Source: Steroidobacter gossypii (GTDB taxonomy: Bacteria; Pseudomonadota; Gammaproteobacteria; Steroidobacterales; Steroidobacteraceae). From it: DNA of 63,088 nt. Each line of letters begins with the position of its first letter. Position 1 is the first letter of the stretch. The stretch covers positions 1 through 63,088 of the forward strand of contig NZ_JAEVLS010000011.1 of the NCBI RefSeq assembly GCF_016801985.1, written 5' to 3'. Position numbers and translations under genes: made by a program. The notes under the pieces are model-generated. The model ran no database searches. It was not told the origin of the DNA and was given only the letters and a program-made list of their open reading frames with translations. Shown here one piece after another: positions 9,336 to 17,753 of the stretch.

Positions 9336-10496
9336 ATGATTAGGCGTCAACATCAAGAACACGACTTCTTTGACGAGGCTAACTCACTGCGAGAGGTGCT
9401 CGATGCGCGCTTCACGGATGCGTACACGGACAGTATCGCGTGGTACTACTTCTGTGATCCTCGAATGTACACATATCTGCGTGCCTCGCCTCAGAAGGTC
9501 TTCCCCAAGGACTTGTTTGATCGGTTCATGAAGCGGCTGCGAGAATGGTGTATTGAGAATCTTGGGCTTACGCCGATGCATCTGCCGTATCTTCACCTGA
9601 TGGTGAATGGGTGTCGGTTAGGGCTGCACAGTGATTTCCACAACGGTGCGTGGGGTTATGTGTATTCGCTGACTCGGTGGGATCAACGACGATTTACCGG
9701 AGGAGAGACGTTATTGTTGCGCGATGGCATACCTAGCTATAAGAAACATCATGTGCACGGTGAGGTGTTGTATGAGCTGGTACCTGCGCAGTTTAACCAA
9801 CTACTCGTCTTCGATGATCGGATCGTACATGCGACCCCTGCTATCGAGGGCAGCATGGATCCGATGGATGGGCGGATCGCAATGGTCGGGCACATTCGAG
9901 CCACCTCGCCTTTTGTGCGCGGAAGTCTAAGTTCGATGGAAGTGCGGAGAGTGGTGTTAGGGGTGCTGCCACAAATCAGAGATAGCATCAGGAGCTACAA
10001 GGATGTTCAGGGAACTGTCTCGTACAGGCTAACGGTTGACATGACGGGAAAGGTAGAATCAGCAGAGGTGCTAACCGACAATGTTGTGACGCCATTCACT
10101 GGCTATGAGCAGTCGGATGCGGTGGCGGCTGTCAAGTCGATAGTCTATCAAGCTCTCGTTGGGATGAGGTTTCCATCGGCACGCGGATCATCAGTGGTTA
10201 TTGTTCCAATACTCATCCCATTGCCCGACCTTCGCCCGATCGAGTTTTCTGTGAACCATGGATTGTCAAGTGAGTCGGCGGCCGAGTGGATTACCGCCAA
10301 TCTAGAGGGTGATAGCAAAATGGGCCTGCATGGTCACTGGCAGGGGGATACATTCCAGGTTCAGGAGCCTCTTGCCGGAAGTATCAGAGTCGGTCCGCAT
10401 CAACTCCTTTTCTCTTTCGATCCGCCGATGTGGGTGCCATCACAACGTGAAAGTTTTCATGCCAGCTTAAGAGGCCTTGTAGAGCGTGCCTCATGA
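9336..10496 (+). CDS. 2-oxoglutarate/Fe(II) oxygenase with C-terminal AgmX/TonB-C-like domain
   Basis: The N-terminal 200 residues look like a prolyl-hydroxylase-type 2OG-Fe(II) dioxygenase. H98 and D100 (in LGLHSDFHNG) and H165 (RIVHATP) would bind iron, and R180 (GRIAMVGH) would bind 2-oxoglutarate. From about residue 228 a second domain begins: VSYRLTVDMTGKVESAEVL, then MRFPSARGSSVVIVPILIP. This resembles the AgmX/PglI or TonB-type C-terminal fold usually found on envelope proteins, and its presence on an oxygenase is odd. The last 80 residues are unassigned. The ATG at 9336 follows a good GGAGGG site. With two proline-specific NRPS modules upstream, hydroxylation of a prolyl residue is an attractive guess. 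The oxygenase call is fairly firm, the tail domain less so. Confidence 0.8.
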   Translation: MIRRQHQEHDFFDEANSLREVLDARFTDAYTDSIAWYYFCDPRMYTYLRASPQKVFPKDLFDRFMKRLREWCIENLGLTPMHLPYLHLMVNGCRLGLHSDFHNGAWGYVYSLTRWDQRRFTGGETLLLRDGIPSYKKHHVHGEVLYELVPAQFNQLLVFDDRIVHATPAIEGSMDPMDGRIAMVGHIRATSPFVRGSLSSMEVRRVVLGVLPQIRDSIRSYKDVQGTVSYRLTVDMTGKVESAEVLTDNVVTPFTGYEQSDAVAAVKSIVYQALVGMRFPSARGSSVVIVPILIPLPDLRPIEFSVNHGLSSESAAEWITANLEGDSKMGLHGHWQGDTFQVQEPLAGSIRVGPHQLLFSFDPPMWVPSQRESFHASLRGLVERAS

Positions 10497-10605
10497 GATC
10501 TATTACGGGCGGTACACCGATGGCAATTCGCTTAATAACCGCCTTCGTCGCGTTCGTATAACTTGGAATGTGCCGCGTCGGGTTGCAATTGCACGTGAGT
10601 CCAGC

Positions 10606-11664
10606 ATGTCTACTCTAGGAGACCAATCGTCGGCACCGAAGCTGTCGATGTGCATCACGACGTTCAACCGTGCGCAGTTTATTGGCGCTACGCTCGAAAG
10701 CATCCTCGGTCAAAGTACAAACGAGTGCGAGGTCGTAGTTGTAGATGGAGCATCGACCGACGACACTCCCCACGTCGTCTCGGCGTATGTTAGACGCTAT
10801 AGAAGCTTGCGCTATATCCGACAAGAAACGAACAACGGTATAGACCGAGATTATGATGCCGCGGTTGAGGTCGCGCGAGGTGAATACTGCTGGCTACTCA
10901 CGGATGATGACATCATGATGCCCGGTGCCATTGCAGCAGTGCTGGAAGCGCTTCAGCGAGACCCGAGCTTAGTCATTGTCAATGCCGAACTCAGGGACTT
11001 CGAGTTACGGAGTATTTTACAGGCACGCTGGCTCAACTTCGAATCAGATCGGGTATATGGGCCGGGTGAGTTGGATCGTTTATTTGTCGAGATCGACGGG
11101 TGGCTTAACTGTCACTTCTTCATCATAAGGCGAGAGATCTGGCGTAAGCGAGAAAGGGAGCCATATTACGGATCACTCCTGCTCTATCTTGGTGTCATTT
11201 TTCAAGATAGCTTCCCCGCGGAAACACTGCTTATCGCAAGGCCTTGTATCAGCTATCGGCGCGGTAACATGCATACATTCTCACCTCGCATCAGTGAAAT
11301 CATTTGGAACAAGTGGCCATCAATTGCGGAGTCATTGCCCATCTCTAAGGAAACCCGAAGGAGGGTTTTTAACGTAGAACCATGGCGACATCTCCGAGAG
11401 CTGCTAATGTGGCGCGGTCGAGGCTACTATTCTTTCGCTGAGTACCGACAGTGGGTGCTGCCAAGGGTGCGTTCGCCTCGTGCGAGGCTAATAGCCACGC
11501 TTGTTGCTCTGCTCCCGGGCGTGTTAGTGAACACATTGTTGATGCTGTATTACTCTATACCGGGCCGTTCGCATGGACTTATGCAGCGGGACCTAGTGCT
11601 GCGGGAGTTGGAGGACAGTCGGTTCCACTTGCGGAACTGGCTACCTTTCCAACGCGAGATGTAG
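10606..11664 (+). CDS. Glycosyltransferase family 2 (abequosyltransferase RfbV-like)
   Basis: GT-A fold glycosyltransferase of about 352 residues. The start LSMCITTFNRAQFIGATLES, then VVVDGASTDDT and LLTDDDIMMPG (the DxD metal and nucleotide-sugar site), match RfbV/WcaA-type enzymes. The C-terminal half is typical of the GT2 subfamily and has a hydrophobic stretch near 305-325. The frame is open back to GTG 10486, which overlaps the oxygenase gene, but the sequence before ATG 10606 is unlike any family start, so ATG 10606 was chosen. It is the last gene in this direction, ends the apparent cluster and could glycosylate the peptide product. A role in polysaccharide synthesis cannot be excluded. 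Confidence 0.85.
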   Translation: MSTLGDQSSAPKLSMCITTFNRAQFIGATLESILGQSTNECEVVVVDGASTDDTPHVVSAYVRRYRSLRYIRQETNNGIDRDYDAAVEVARGEYCWLLTDDDIMMPGAIAAVLEALQRDPSLVIVNAELRDFELRSILQARWLNFESDRVYGPGELDRLFVEIDGWLNCHFFIIRREIWRKREREPYYGSLLLYLGVIFQDSFPAETLLIARPCISYRRGNMHTFSPRISEIIWNKWPSIAESLPISKETRRRVFNVEPWRHLRELLMWRGRGYYSFAEYRQWVLPRVRSPRARLIATLVALLPGVLVNTLLMLYYSIPGRSHGLMQRDLVLRELEDSRFHLRNWLPFQREM

Positions 11665-11959
11665 TTCCCGCCCCGCGTCTGTATGTTGAGCATATGAGTG
11701 GTAGTGGGCGTAATGTACCTCCGTTCCTGCCCTCCTACCAGAACGCTACGTTGCGGAGCCGCGCGACCTCGGTACCTCTGACATTGGGGGCGCTATCCTG
11801 ATTTATGATCAGTAGTCGCCGCGCGAAGGCATCGTCATTACGTGAGCTCCCCCGTCAAGGGAGACATCGGTTGACGAGAAGCTTTGCGAACAGTTGGCGA
11901 ACGTCCACGCGGGCAATGCGAATTTCCGCTCAGATCCCGAGTTTCCGTACGGCACAGAG
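11665..11959. other. Intergenic, convergent genes, nothing identified
   Basis: Space between the glycosyltransferase and a convergent gene. An open frame at 11451-11801 is out of phase with the glycosyltransferase and has no family features. No clear hairpin with a T-run was found by eye. Confidence 0.5.
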
Positions 11960-14143
11960 TTATCGGAACTGAATGAGAACGGTCGCACCTTCGGTGCCTA
12001 TCTCCCCCTTAGTCCACAGCACCTTCCCATCCCAAGCGTAAGAATGAGTTGGTAGTGACTTGCCACCGAGACTTACGCTGACCACTTCCTTTGGTGCTTG
12101 ATCGATCTCAAAGACAGGATTCACGGTGCGAGTCTGGGGCTCCACCCTGATAGTAAGCGAAGATTGCTCGGCGATGATCCGCAGCGACCGCCGCTCCAGG
12201 CTATAGACAGGATGGTTCAAACGTGCGCCTATCAATTCAACTGCCGGTGGAAACGAGAAGCTTTTCGCCCAATCGCGCAGCGACTCATCCGCTAGATCAG
12301 TGTGAGCAATCATCCACGTCCACTGCTGGGTATTCATAACCCGAGGCCGCCCCTGTGAGTCCACCGCCTGGCCTGAGCTACTGATCAGTGGCCGTTCCGG
12401 CCCGACGTACTTTCCGCGTTCGTCTAGTAGGAGCCACGCGGCGATACTGATATGACTCGGGCTGACGCGAATACGGTCGCTGATCCCCGACCCAGTCATG
12501 GACCCACGCGCCAGCGGCCAGTGCTCGCCCCAATAGGCCGGAGTCAGTGGTCGACCACGATCATAAAACGGCACGAAGCCATATAGACTGATCGGCGTAC
12601 TGTGCGGGGAGAAATAGATCGCTGAGGCCGCGTCGTTCTTATGCGTGGAGAACCGATACATTGTTGGTTGCCGCTCATCGGCTAACTTTCCGAAGATGTC
12701 GCTGGACAATCCTGGTGCGTCCCTCGGCAGGACAAAAGCTTGCTTACCTCCGTCCAGCGTTAATAGATCGATCTTAATCTCTGGAAGCACATCTAGTGGG
12801 TAGGCCGCCTGCGGCGCCAGAATGATCGCTTCGGAAAGAGAGTAATAAGATGCATTGTTAAGAGGGCTGGTCAAAGTCACGACGCGCGTGCCGAATCCGT
12901 CTGGGTAAAAGTAGAAGTCTTCGGACACCTGATCGCCCCAAACTTTGTACTCGAAATCGCTCACCTCATAGCTCCAGCGCACATGGACCCGACTTTTTGT
13001 TGCCTCGAGGATGCGTACGCGCCCATAGCGGAGTTCCTTGTCCATCAGAGGCTCTGCCACATCGACGCTATCCCGCCAGCTCGTTTCCACCCATTGATAG
13101 TTGAATCCGGTGTTGTACGTTCCCGCCCAGAATGGGACATAGCTAGACCCGCGCCAGAATACGAATCTTGATCCGTTTGGTAGAAACACGACGACGTCGT
13201 TGAGCTTAGGATCCCAAGCGGTATCGTAATTCAATGACGAGAGTTCGCCTGTTTTTGGATCCCTAATCGAAATGGGAGCGTCATAACGCAGTTTCGTTTC
13301 CACGACACCAAAGCTTGGCCAGGGCGGCCGCGTGCCCGCGATCATGGTGCGAATCTCCTTGCTCCATACTACTCGCTCGCCTTCGGTAAGCCTGACGTAG
13401 AGCACGCTACGGTCGCCTGCCACGTCCAGTGGCACTCTCATTTTCTTCACGACGCGGGTATTGGCTACGATCGGCATGGGAGTTTCTACTGGTTGACCCC
13501 CTTTGAACCAAGCGCGCAAGCGCCCATCGCGTAGCTCGCGGTCGTGCGATAAAGCGGCGACTTCTATCTCCGCGCTCTGCCCACCTGCAAGCAAGAGCCA
13601 GTCGTGTGGTACCAATACTGTGCCCAGATCGACGGGGTTAATACGTTGGTTGGGCCGGGCCTCCGCATCCATCTCGAATTCCGGCCAATGCAGCGTCTGT
13701 CGGGCGAGTAGTTGTAGCTCGCCCTCGCCTTGACAGCGGGCCAGAAGGCCCACTTCGTTCGGTCGCTTGGAAAAGGGCACCAGATACGGAGGAGGGTTCG
13801 TCAAGGCTATCGTGATCCCATGCCGCTCGAGTTCTTTCCCACCAGCGTACCCCACTACTGAGTATTCCCGTACTGGAGAATTCTCCGGCGTCGTGAAATC
13901 CACGCGCACAATGGGCGGTTGTCCTATCCGATCGAGGCCGAATGGAGGCTGCCAAGGGTGTCCCTCGTCAATACTGAACACTGCTCCAATGTTTTGATCA
14001 CAGCCGCTGAAAGGCTGCGCTAAGAGAGTCGCTGGGATACAGGAGGCGAGTACTATGAGCAGTATTTTGCTTCTCAATTCGGGAGTCTCTTTACGCCTGT
14101 GGGCGAACTTGCGCGCCTTCCTGTTCGCGCCGCGGCAGGTCAT
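11960..14143 (-). CDS. Large secreted protein of unknown function
   Basis: About 727 residues on the minus strand. The start at 14143 gives a short basic segment followed by LRSKILLIVLASCIPATLLAQ, a clear Sec signal peptide with likely cleavage after the AQ. The frame is open to 14251, but that extra sequence does not look like a signal region. The mature protein is rich in W, Y, P and beta-strand-like segments and has no transmembrane helix, so it is probably exported to the periplasm or outside. Repeated aromatic-rich segments such as FVFWRGSSYVPFWAGTYN recall carbohydrate-active beta-sandwich proteins, but no catalytic signature was recognised. It is convergent with the glycosyltransferase. 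Coding is very likely; function is unknown. Confidence 0.8.
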   Translation of the reverse strand: MTCRGANRKARKFAHRRKETPELRSKILLIVLASCIPATLLAQPFSGCDQNIGAVFSIDEGHPWQPPFGLDRIGQPPIVRVDFTTPENSPVREYSVVGYAGGKELERHGITIALTNPPPYLVPFSKRPNEVGLLARCQGEGELQLLARQTLHWPEFEMDAEARPNQRINPVDLGTVLVPHDWLLLAGGQSAEIEVAALSHDRELRDGRLRAWFKGGQPVETPMPIVANTRVVKKMRVPLDVAGDRSVLYVRLTEGERVVWSKEIRTMIAGTRPPWPSFGVVETKLRYDAPISIRDPKTGELSSLNYDTAWDPKLNDVVVFLPNGSRFVFWRGSSYVPFWAGTYNTGFNYQWVETSWRDSVDVAEPLMDKELRYGRVRILEATKSRVHVRWSYEVSDFEYKVWGDQVSEDFYFYPDGFGTRVVTLTSPLNNASYYSLSEAIILAPQAAYPLDVLPEIKIDLLTLDGGKQAFVLPRDAPGLSSDIFGKLADERQPTMYRFSTHKNDAASAIYFSPHSTPISLYGFVPFYDRGRPLTPAYWGEHWPLARGSMTGSGISDRIRVSPSHISIAAWLLLDERGKYVGPERPLISSSGQAVDSQGRPRVMNTQQWTWMIAHTDLADESLRDWAKSFSFPPAVELIGARLNHPVYSLERRSLRIIAEQSSLTIRVEPQTRTVNPVFEIDQAPKEVVSVSLGGKSLPTHSYAWDGKVLWTKGEIGTEGATVLIQFR

Positions 14144-14541
14144 GGAAAGGCCCTTGGTTCGCTGGTCCGTTGTTGGGTCGAAGTCGAGCGCACGATGAGG
14201 TTCGTTTGCACCATCAACGAAGCGAGGATGGTTGTTTTCGAATCCCGGCAAGATGTCGATTATCGTGGGCGTAGGCTGATCGTTCCGTCTTCTGCTGAGG
14301 AGTAAACTATTTGGTTGCTAATCGTCTCTCGCCCTATACGCATCAAGCCCTCTAATACAAGGGTCCTTCTTCGCTTCGGCCACCTCGTGTCGGCCTCCGG
14401 ACTTATCGATAGACATCCTGTCGAGGAGGAACTCATGTAGTCAGACCGCTTCAGCAAGGCCTATTGGCCCCTGCAGAATGAGATAGATGTCGGGAGGTCG
14501 ATGGTCGCGAAGCGCTCACCGATGTGACGGAATCCGGACGA
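14144..14541. other. Intergenic, no gene recognised
   Basis: Region between the start of the large secreted protein and the decayed MerR gene. Short open frames on both strands have no recognisable motif. It may hold the promoter of the secreted-protein gene. Confidence 0.4.
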
Positions 14542-15352
14542 TCAATCAGATACCGCGATTTCGACCTGCGCGCGAAAGCGGGAACTGCGCCTCGATCGAC
14601 CCTCACGCTGCTTGGCTCAAATAACGCTCCCTGATCGGCCCGGCAATGCCATAACCGAGGCGGCGGCGCGATCGATTGCTGCGCGATACATCAAACGGGC
14701 ATCATCAGCTGCCTCGTCACACACGAGACGGAGACGACGGTACAGGCTGGAATCTTGACGACATTCAGTCCGAGGGGATGAGAACTTCTGGCGGCATCCA
14801 GAAACACCAAAGCCTCACAATTGATCTGCTCCGCGCGGCCTTGGCACTTGTGCCATATTGCTCCCCGCCGATGACCAGCGCGCGCGACGGAAGCTTCGCT
14901 CGCAGGTTTGCAGCAGATCGCTTACGTCGTCATACGATCCGCAGGTTCGGCGCAAGCTGACGGCTACGTAAGCCGCCACGCTGCGGATCGTGACTTCGTA
15001 CGGCTCCGGCGAGCCTTGGCGATCGATCTGAGAAAATGCGAGTCTCGACTTCATCGAGAGGCGCGCGTTCTGCTTCTATCTTCGCCCGCAGATTGTCACG
15101 CCTCTGTGTGAGCATCTCGCGTAGCTGCTCTGGCCGCGCCTCATTAGATATAAGTCCGCACTTCCTTCAATGAGAAGCCAAGACTGCGGTAGACGAGCAG
15201 CTGATTGAGGCGCGGCAATTGCGTGACGGAGTAGTATCGATATCCGGTATCTTCGTCGGTGACATGCGCCGGCAACAGCCCGATCCATCTTAGTGACGAA
15301 CCATCTTGCTCGAGACATCGCCCAGGCGCGCGAACTCACCGATTCGGAGCAT
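14542..15352 (-). pseudogene. Decayed MerR-family regulator with GyrI-like effector domain
   Basis: Read on the minus strand from ATG 15352, the sequence starts MLRIGEFARLGDVSSKMVRH, a MerR winged helix, and then hits TAA where Y is expected. One base is missing a few codons later. In the next frame it continues LLPAHVTDEDTGYRYYSVTQ and LLVYRSLGFSLKEVRTYI, then another stop. Further pieces in shifting frames give QRRDNLRAKIEAERAPLDEV (the coiled-coil linker), SQIDRQGSPEPYEVTIRSVA, the RALVIGGEQYGTS and GLNVVKIPACTVVS segments, and the end QVEIAVSD at 14542. The family order (HTH, linker, GyrI-like ligand domain) is complete but carries several frameshifts and stops, so it cannot make a working regulator. 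It lies 12 bases downstream of a broken ridA-like gene on the same strand. Confidence 0.82.
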
Positions 15353-15364
15353 TTGCGACCCCCA

Positions 15365-15900
15365 TCAACCCGGAAGCACGGCCACTGCCTCCTCTCGATC
15401 AACCAGTCCGGATGCACCAGTCGGCTCACGAACACGAATGTGCTTACCGGTGGCGACTGCATGTTCACATAGCGATCCCGCACCTCCACGACCGCCCGCT
15501 GCTGAGCAGGATCGACGCTCGCGACGGCGTAGTAATTCAATTTCACGACATCCGAAAACATGCCACCGCCAGCCCGCACGGCGGTATCCAGATTTGCGAA
15601 CACTTGCTCGATCTGTGCGCGGTAGTCTCCCTTGCCCACCAACTCCCCGGCGGCGTTTCGCGGCACTTGTCCAGCAATAAACAGAACCTTGCCTCGGGTG
15701 ACTTCCGCCACCTGTGAGAAGCCGATGCTCGGCGGTAATCCACTGGGATCGTGGAGTCGGACACTGCTTTTGAGCTTGTCCGCGGATTGGCCGTCAGCGA
15801 GAACCTGTGAGGCTGGGGCAGCGGCTATCGCCGCGCCGGCCCAGGCCGCTGACTTGATCAGGTGGCGGCGAGTCGGGGGAGATGCTTTGTCATGGCGCAC
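15365..15900 (-). pseudogene. Tat-exported RidA/YjgF-family protein, frameshifted near the C terminus
   Basis: The N terminus carries a twin-arginine signal (TRRHLIKSAAWAGAAIAAAP, then LADG). The mature part is a RidA (YjgF/UK114) domain: KVLFIAGQVPRNAAGELVGK, the QIEQVFANLDTAVRAGGGMF region, DVVKLNYYAV and PVSTFVFVSRLVHPDWLIE. After WLIE the frame goes astray. Shifting by one base restores EAVAVLPG followed by a stop at 15365-15367, the normal family ending. The change lies in a GAGAGGAGG tract near 15390. Without correction the frame runs into the neighbouring MerR remnant and ends at 15076. RidA proteins deaminate reactive enamine/imine intermediates; exported members are common but poorly understood. 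A single-base sequencing error is an alternative, although the decayed neighbour supports real loss. Confidence 0.78.
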
Positions 15901-16049
15901 GCGTGAATCCTCTGGAATCGACGTGACATGTAACGCACGGCGAAGCGTCAGGTTGACGCACGCCTTCCATCAGTTTCGCGCCTAAAAGGCCGCCGGCAGG
16001 TATTTTCCGCCACACTGGTATCCATTTTTCGCCCTCGACTACCCTTAAG

Positions 16050-16071
16050 CCACGGAGCGGAATGTCCGTGG
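16050..16071 (+). promoter_or_regulatory. Perfect 7-bp inverted repeat upstream of fecI
   Basis: CCACGGA and TCCGTGG flank an 8-base spacer, ending 12 bases before the sigma-factor start. It could be an operator or a 5' hairpin that affects translation of the sigma gene. There is no T-run, so it does not look like a terminator. This is a sequence observation only. Confidence 0.3.
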
Positions 16072-16083
16072 AGCGCGGAGCTC

Positions 16084-16599
16084 GTGACCCTGGAAGAAAA
16101 GCAGGCCTTTATAGCCGCCGTCGAGGCGCAGCACGGTAAGCGGCTGCGGCGATTCCTACTGGCGCGGGTCCGGAGCGCAGCGGACGCGGCGGATCTGGTG
16201 CAGGAGGTCTTCCTGCGTCTGCTCAGGGTGGAAGACCATGAGAGCATCCGCATGCCGGAGGCCTACGTGTTCGCTCTGGCCAATCACGTGCTCTACCAGC
16301 ATCGCCTGCGGCAGGCAAAGACCAGCGCCCACGACATTCTCGAGGTGCTGGCCGAGGTGCAAACCGTCCCGGAGAACGATCCGGCGGCGCAGGCCGAGAC
16401 CCAGCAACGCGTGGAGGAATTGGAGCGTGCGCTGACGGACCTCTCGCCCCGGGCGCAGGCGGCGTTGGTGCTGCATCGTCGCGACGGCTTTTCAATCGAG
16501 GAGATTGCGGCGCAGTTCGGGGTGTCCCGGCCCATGGCCAAGAAGTACCTCGCGAAGGCGTTGCTGCATTGTCGGCAACGGCTGGAGCCAAAGGAATGA
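16084..16599 (+). CDS. fecI: ECF RNA polymerase sigma factor, FecI type
   Basis: A 171-residue sigma-70 family protein with only regions 2 and 4, as in extracytoplasmic-function sigma factors. Region 2 contains DAADLVQEVFLRLLR. Region 4 contains LSPRAQAALVLHRRDGFSIE and an HTH around EIAAQFGVSRPMAKKYLAKA. It starts at GTG 16084 after a nearby GGAG. It is followed 10 bases later by fecR and then by a TonB receptor with an STN signalling domain, the standard surface-signalling cassette: ligand-bound receptor signals through FecR to release the sigma factor. The cognate receptor here is truncated, so the circuit is probably broken or serves another receptor. Confidence 0.9.
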   Translation: MTLEEKQAFIAAVEAQHGKRLRRFLLARVRSAADAADLVQEVFLRLLRVEDHESIRMPEAYVFALANHVLYQHRLRQAKTSAHDILEVLAEVQTVPENDPAAQAETQQRVEELERALTDLSPRAQAALVLHRRDGFSIEEIAAQFGVSRPMAKKYLAKALLHCRQRLEPKE

Positions 16600-16609
16600 G
16601 GGTTCGGGT

Positions 16610-17689
16610 GTGAGCAGACGTAGCGTGAGCGCGGATTTCAACCAGCAGATCTATGAGGAAGCGTGCGATTGGTTCGTCGATATGCGCATGGGCGATGTCG
16701 ATGCTGCCGGCCGCCAGCGTTTCGATGCCTGGGTGCGCAAGTCGCCTGAGCATTTGCGCGCCTATCTGGAGGTGAGCGAGATCTGGGATGACGCCCCGCT
16801 GGTCGACTCCTCGGCGCAGTTGAGCTCGACGGATCTCATCGCGCGGGCGCGCAAGGCAGGCGCCGACGTCGTTGCCCTGAACGGTGCCGCGCGTACGCCG
16901 ACAACCGCCGTCCGCTCACCTTCGGCCGTTCGGGTCCGGCTTCGATTGGCCGCCGCCGCCACCATCGCATTCATCGCGATCGCAGTGGGCTCGCTCATCG
17001 GATACGAGCATTGGCGTGAGCCCACGTATTCGACCGGCATCGGCGAACAGCGCAGCGTGGTGCTGGAGGATGGCAGTCGGGCGCAACTGAACTCTCGCAC
17101 GCGCCTGAAAGTGCTCTTCACCGAGCGCGCCCGACATATCGAGCTGCTCGAAGGGCAGGCGCTCTTCAACGTGGCAAAGAATCCGCAGCGCCCCTTTGTC
17201 GTGACCAGTGGAGACTTCTCGGTCCGCGCCGTCGGCACCGTGTTCGACGTGGATCGCAAGCAAAGCGGCACCACGGTCACCGTGCTCGAAGGCCGGGTCG
17301 CCGTCAGCTCGCTGGCTGAGATGCGTCCCGAGATTGCCCCGGTCCCGGGTATCGAAGTCGCTCCACCGCAGGTGTTCGTCGATGCGGGCGAGCAGCTGCG
17401 GACGAATGCGTCGAGCACGGCTCAACCTGCGCCGGCGAACGTTGCCGCGGCCACTGCATGGACGCGAGGGTCGCTGGTGCTCTCGGGCTCGCGCCTCGGC
17501 GACGTCGTGGAAGAGTTCAATCGTCACAACGAGCGGCCGCTGATCATCGCCGATCCGTCATTGGCGGAGATGCGCATCAGCGGTGTGTATGCTTCCACCG
17601 ATCCGACCTTGCTGATCGAGTTCTTACGCGAGCAACCTGCGTTGAGAGTCGAGGAGCGTGAGTCGAGCGTCGTGATCGGCTCGCGCTGA
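16610..17689 (+). CDS. fecR: FecR-family anti-sigma/transmembrane sensor
   Basis: About 359 residues. The N-terminal cytoplasmic region has the DUF4880-like segment EEACDWFVDMR...FDAWVRKSPEHLRAYLEV, which binds the sigma factor. A single transmembrane helix follows near 105-125 (RLAAAATIAFIAIAVGSLIG). The periplasmic FecR domain contains GEQRSVVLEDGSRAQLNSRT, LLEGQALFNVAKNPQRPFVV and VRAVGTVFDV. A C-terminal STN-like segment (LADPSLAEMRISGVY-type) interacts with receptors. GTG 16610 was chosen because the family begins there; the frame upstream overlaps fecI. It spans the inner membrane between the sigma factor and the TonB receptor. Confidence 0.9.
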   Translation: MSRRSVSADFNQQIYEEACDWFVDMRMGDVDAAGRQRFDAWVRKSPEHLRAYLEVSEIWDDAPLVDSSAQLSSTDLIARARKAGADVVALNGAARTPTTAVRSPSAVRVRLRLAAAATIAFIAIAVGSLIGYEHWREPTYSTGIGEQRSVVLEDGSRAQLNSRTRLKVLFTERARHIELLEGQALFNVAKNPQRPFVVTSGDFSVRAVGTVFDVDRKQSGTTVTVLEGRVAVSSLAEMRPEIAPVPGIEVAPPQVFVDAGEQLRTNASSTAQPAPANVAAATAWTRGSLVLSGSRLGDVVEEFNRHNERPLIIADPSLAEMRISGVYASTDPTLLIEFLREQPALRVEERESSVVIGSR

Positions 17690-17753
17690 TCGGCTCGTGC
17701 GCAGCGAATCTTGTAAACATTTCGGGTATCCACTTTCCTCTCAGCGGCACCCT

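Noticed and set aside
11451-11801. Plus-strand 116-codon frame after the glycosyltransferase
   Set aside because: It begins inside the glycosyltransferase in another frame and shows no conserved features.
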